Source of the DNA: Actinomycetes bacterium
Lineage (GTDB): Bacteria; Actinomycetota; Acidimicrobiia; Acidimicrobiales; Palsa-688
DNA length: 27,870 nt
Direction: 5' to 3'
NCBI GenBank assembly: GCA_021808665.1
Contig: JAKBBA010000044.1
Location: 1 to 27,870 of the forward strand
Both the position numbers and the translations under genes were made by a program. The notes below the pieces were generated by a model. That model was given only the letters and a program-made list of their open reading frames with translations, was not told where the DNA came from and ran no database searches. Shown here piece by piece: positions 26,694-27,870 of the stretch. Position 1 is the stretch's first letter, and each line of letters begins with the position of its first letter.

Positions 26694-27870
26694 CTACCCG
26701 GCCCGGTCGTCGGCTCCGGTGCTGTCGCGGGTCAGCTCGTCGGATGCGGCAGCAACCCACGGATTTATGTAGGTGACGACGTCTCTACCAAAAGAGATGT
26801 GGCTTCCCGGAGCGACGACCTCCCTCGTCCGGGAGGGCATCTTCTGCCACACGGAAGCCCCGGGCGGGTAGGTGTAGGTGCCGACCTCCGAACCGCCGTC
26901 CACGACAATCACGTCCCAACCCTCGAGGAGAATCTCGGCGCGGCCGCGCCGCATCGGATCGCCGCCAAGCGGTAGCTGGCGAGGGCGACCATCCTGGCTC
27001 TCACGCCCGTCAGTTGCAGCTCCCACCTTCGGGCCGTCGCTGGTCGGGTACTCATCGCGGCCAACGACGTAGCCGCTGTCGAGTCGATATACGCTCCCGT
27101 CGGAGGTAATCAGGCAGCCGAGCGGCGGCCTTGGTCCCGGACCGGGCAGCTCGTCTCCCATCCTGATGGGACTCGAGCACAAAGCGCAGAAGATCATGCC
27201 GGGTCGATTGAAGTGTCCCCGGTGGCAACGGACCCCATCGACTATGACAGCTCGGGCGGGGGCACCTGGCGTGTCGCCGCCGAGTGGCAGAGCGGGCTTC
27301 GAGAGACGTCGCGTACCGGATGCTCCTGGGCGGAGATCGACCACGACGGAAGCTTCTCCATTTGCCGTGGCGCTCGGATACGCCTCTTGCGAAGTTGCGT
27401 TCGTCGACTCGAAGTCGTTCGGGTCAGCTGTCCCCGGCGATGAAATCGTCAGCGTGGAAGTCGGCTCCTCGTCTATGGCCTGATCGTCGTCTGGACGCCC
27501 ACTTTGTGCGCTCGAGAGGGTGAGCCGCTCAGGTGCCGGCGCAGGCCAGAGGGTCAGCCCGCCGCCGGGCACAACGCCCGCTTCGAGGTCGAGCAGCGAG
27601 GATGGCGATCCCTCCGGAAGCGATGACCCGGCAGCGTTGAGTGACAGCGCTGGACTGGGTGTGATGATTGTGCGCGCCCAGCCTGGCTGGGTCGGAGGGG
27701 TCGTCCACGAGGCACCATCCCAACCCTGTGCAGGCCCATGCACGAGGCTCACCCATCTGGCTAGGCCAGGTCCGGCGACAGCGAAACCCACCTGGGGCTC
27801 GGGATCGGCGGAACTCAGCACTGAAGCCAGATGGTCGACGAGTATCTGCCCCGCCTCAGGGGATCCCGAT
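26694..27870 (-). CDS. Zinc-ribbon/FHA-domain protein, 5' end beyond the window
   Basis: The minus frame is open from the stop at 26694 to the right edge with no stop, so the N-terminus is missing; a GTG at 27821 is only one internal candidate. The visible 390 residues have a variable Pro/Ser/Ala-rich first half, then a zinc-ribbon-like segment CHRGHFNRPGMIFCALC, then an FHA-type domain (GYVVGRDEYPTSDG to HISFGRDVVTYI). FHA domains bind phosphothreonine through Ser, His and Asn in the pattern SRxH and GSxNGT; here those positions read RRGR and GSEVGT. The Arg of GR is kept. Binding to phosphopeptides is therefore doubtful. Similar ribbon-FHA proteins occur in Actinobacteria, where some are linked to secretion or kinase networks. 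Confidence 0.75.
   Translation of the reverse strand, partial: SGSPEAGQILVDHLASVLSSADPEPQVGFAVAGPGLARWVSLVHGPAQGWDGASWTTPPTQPGWARTIITPSPALSLNAAGSSLPEGSPSSLLDLEAGVVPGGGLTLWPAPAPERLTLSSAQSGRPDDDQAIDEEPTSTLTISSPGTADPNDFESTNATSQEAYPSATANGEASVVVDLRPGASGTRRLSKPALPLGGDTPGAPARAVIVDGVRCHRGHFNRPGMIFCALCSSPIRMGDELPGPGPRPPLGCLITSDGSVYRLDSGYVVGRDEYPTSDGPKVGAATDGRESQDGRPRQLPLGGDPMRRGRAEILLEGWDVIVVDGGSEVGTYTYPPGASVWQKMPSRTREVVAPGSHISFGRDVVTYINPWVAAASDELTRDSTGADDRAG

Overview
The window looks like a stretch of chromosome from a high-GC actinobacterium, most likely of the Acidimicrobiia type. The reasons are an actinobacterial DUF3499 and DUF5719 gene pair close to GDP-mannose precursor genes, an actinobacterial-type zinc-ribbon/FHA protein, a secA-prfB-ftsE-ftsX block, and several genes whose start codon lies 5-7 nt after a TANNNT -10 box, the layout of leaderless actinobacterial transcripts. 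Family assignments come from reading the translated sequence, with no database search. No rRNA, tRNA, CRISPR array, insertion sequence or prophage was seen.

Left part (1-15.6 kb): envelope polysaccharide and sugar-nucleotide region. It holds a truncated GT4 glycosyltransferase (minus), a divergent GDP-6-deoxymannose-reductase-like epimerase, a small helical protein (minus), a 1096-aa GT2 glycosyltransferase fused to a polytopic membrane region, a DUF5719 surface protein, ftsH (minus), DUF3499, a CPBP-type membrane protease, a small zinc-ribbon protein, a 1384-aa fusion of a multi-spanning membrane protein to a complete phosphomannomutase/phosphoglucomutase, a Trm112-like protein and a phosphoglucose/phosphomannose isomerase. 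The last three are coupled by GTGA overlaps. Together they would interconvert fructose-6-P, mannose-6-P and mannose-1-P on the way to GDP-mannose, and build a mannose- or deoxymannose-containing surface polymer.

Middle part (15.6-23.1 kb): a DUF2079 membrane protein (minus) diverges from secA, prfB, ftsE and ftsX, the housekeeping block for protein export, translation termination and division-linked cell-wall hydrolysis.

Right part (23.1-27.9 kb): all genes are on the minus strand. A PRC-barrel/MgtE-N/CBS protein without the MgtE channel overlaps an NRAMP-family transporter by ATGA. The transporter's metal-site residues differ from Mn/Fe transporters and resemble the NRAMP-related Mg2+ transporters. 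An alpha/beta hydrolase follows. Upstream is a zinc-ribbon/FHA protein, cut by the window edge, whose FHA domain has lost its phosphothreonine-binding residues.

The most interesting items are the membrane-phosphomannomutase fusion, the NRAMP transporter with its detached MgtE-like sensor, the degenerate FHA domain, a CRP-like palindrome before the GT2 gene, and the repeated leaderless promoter layout.
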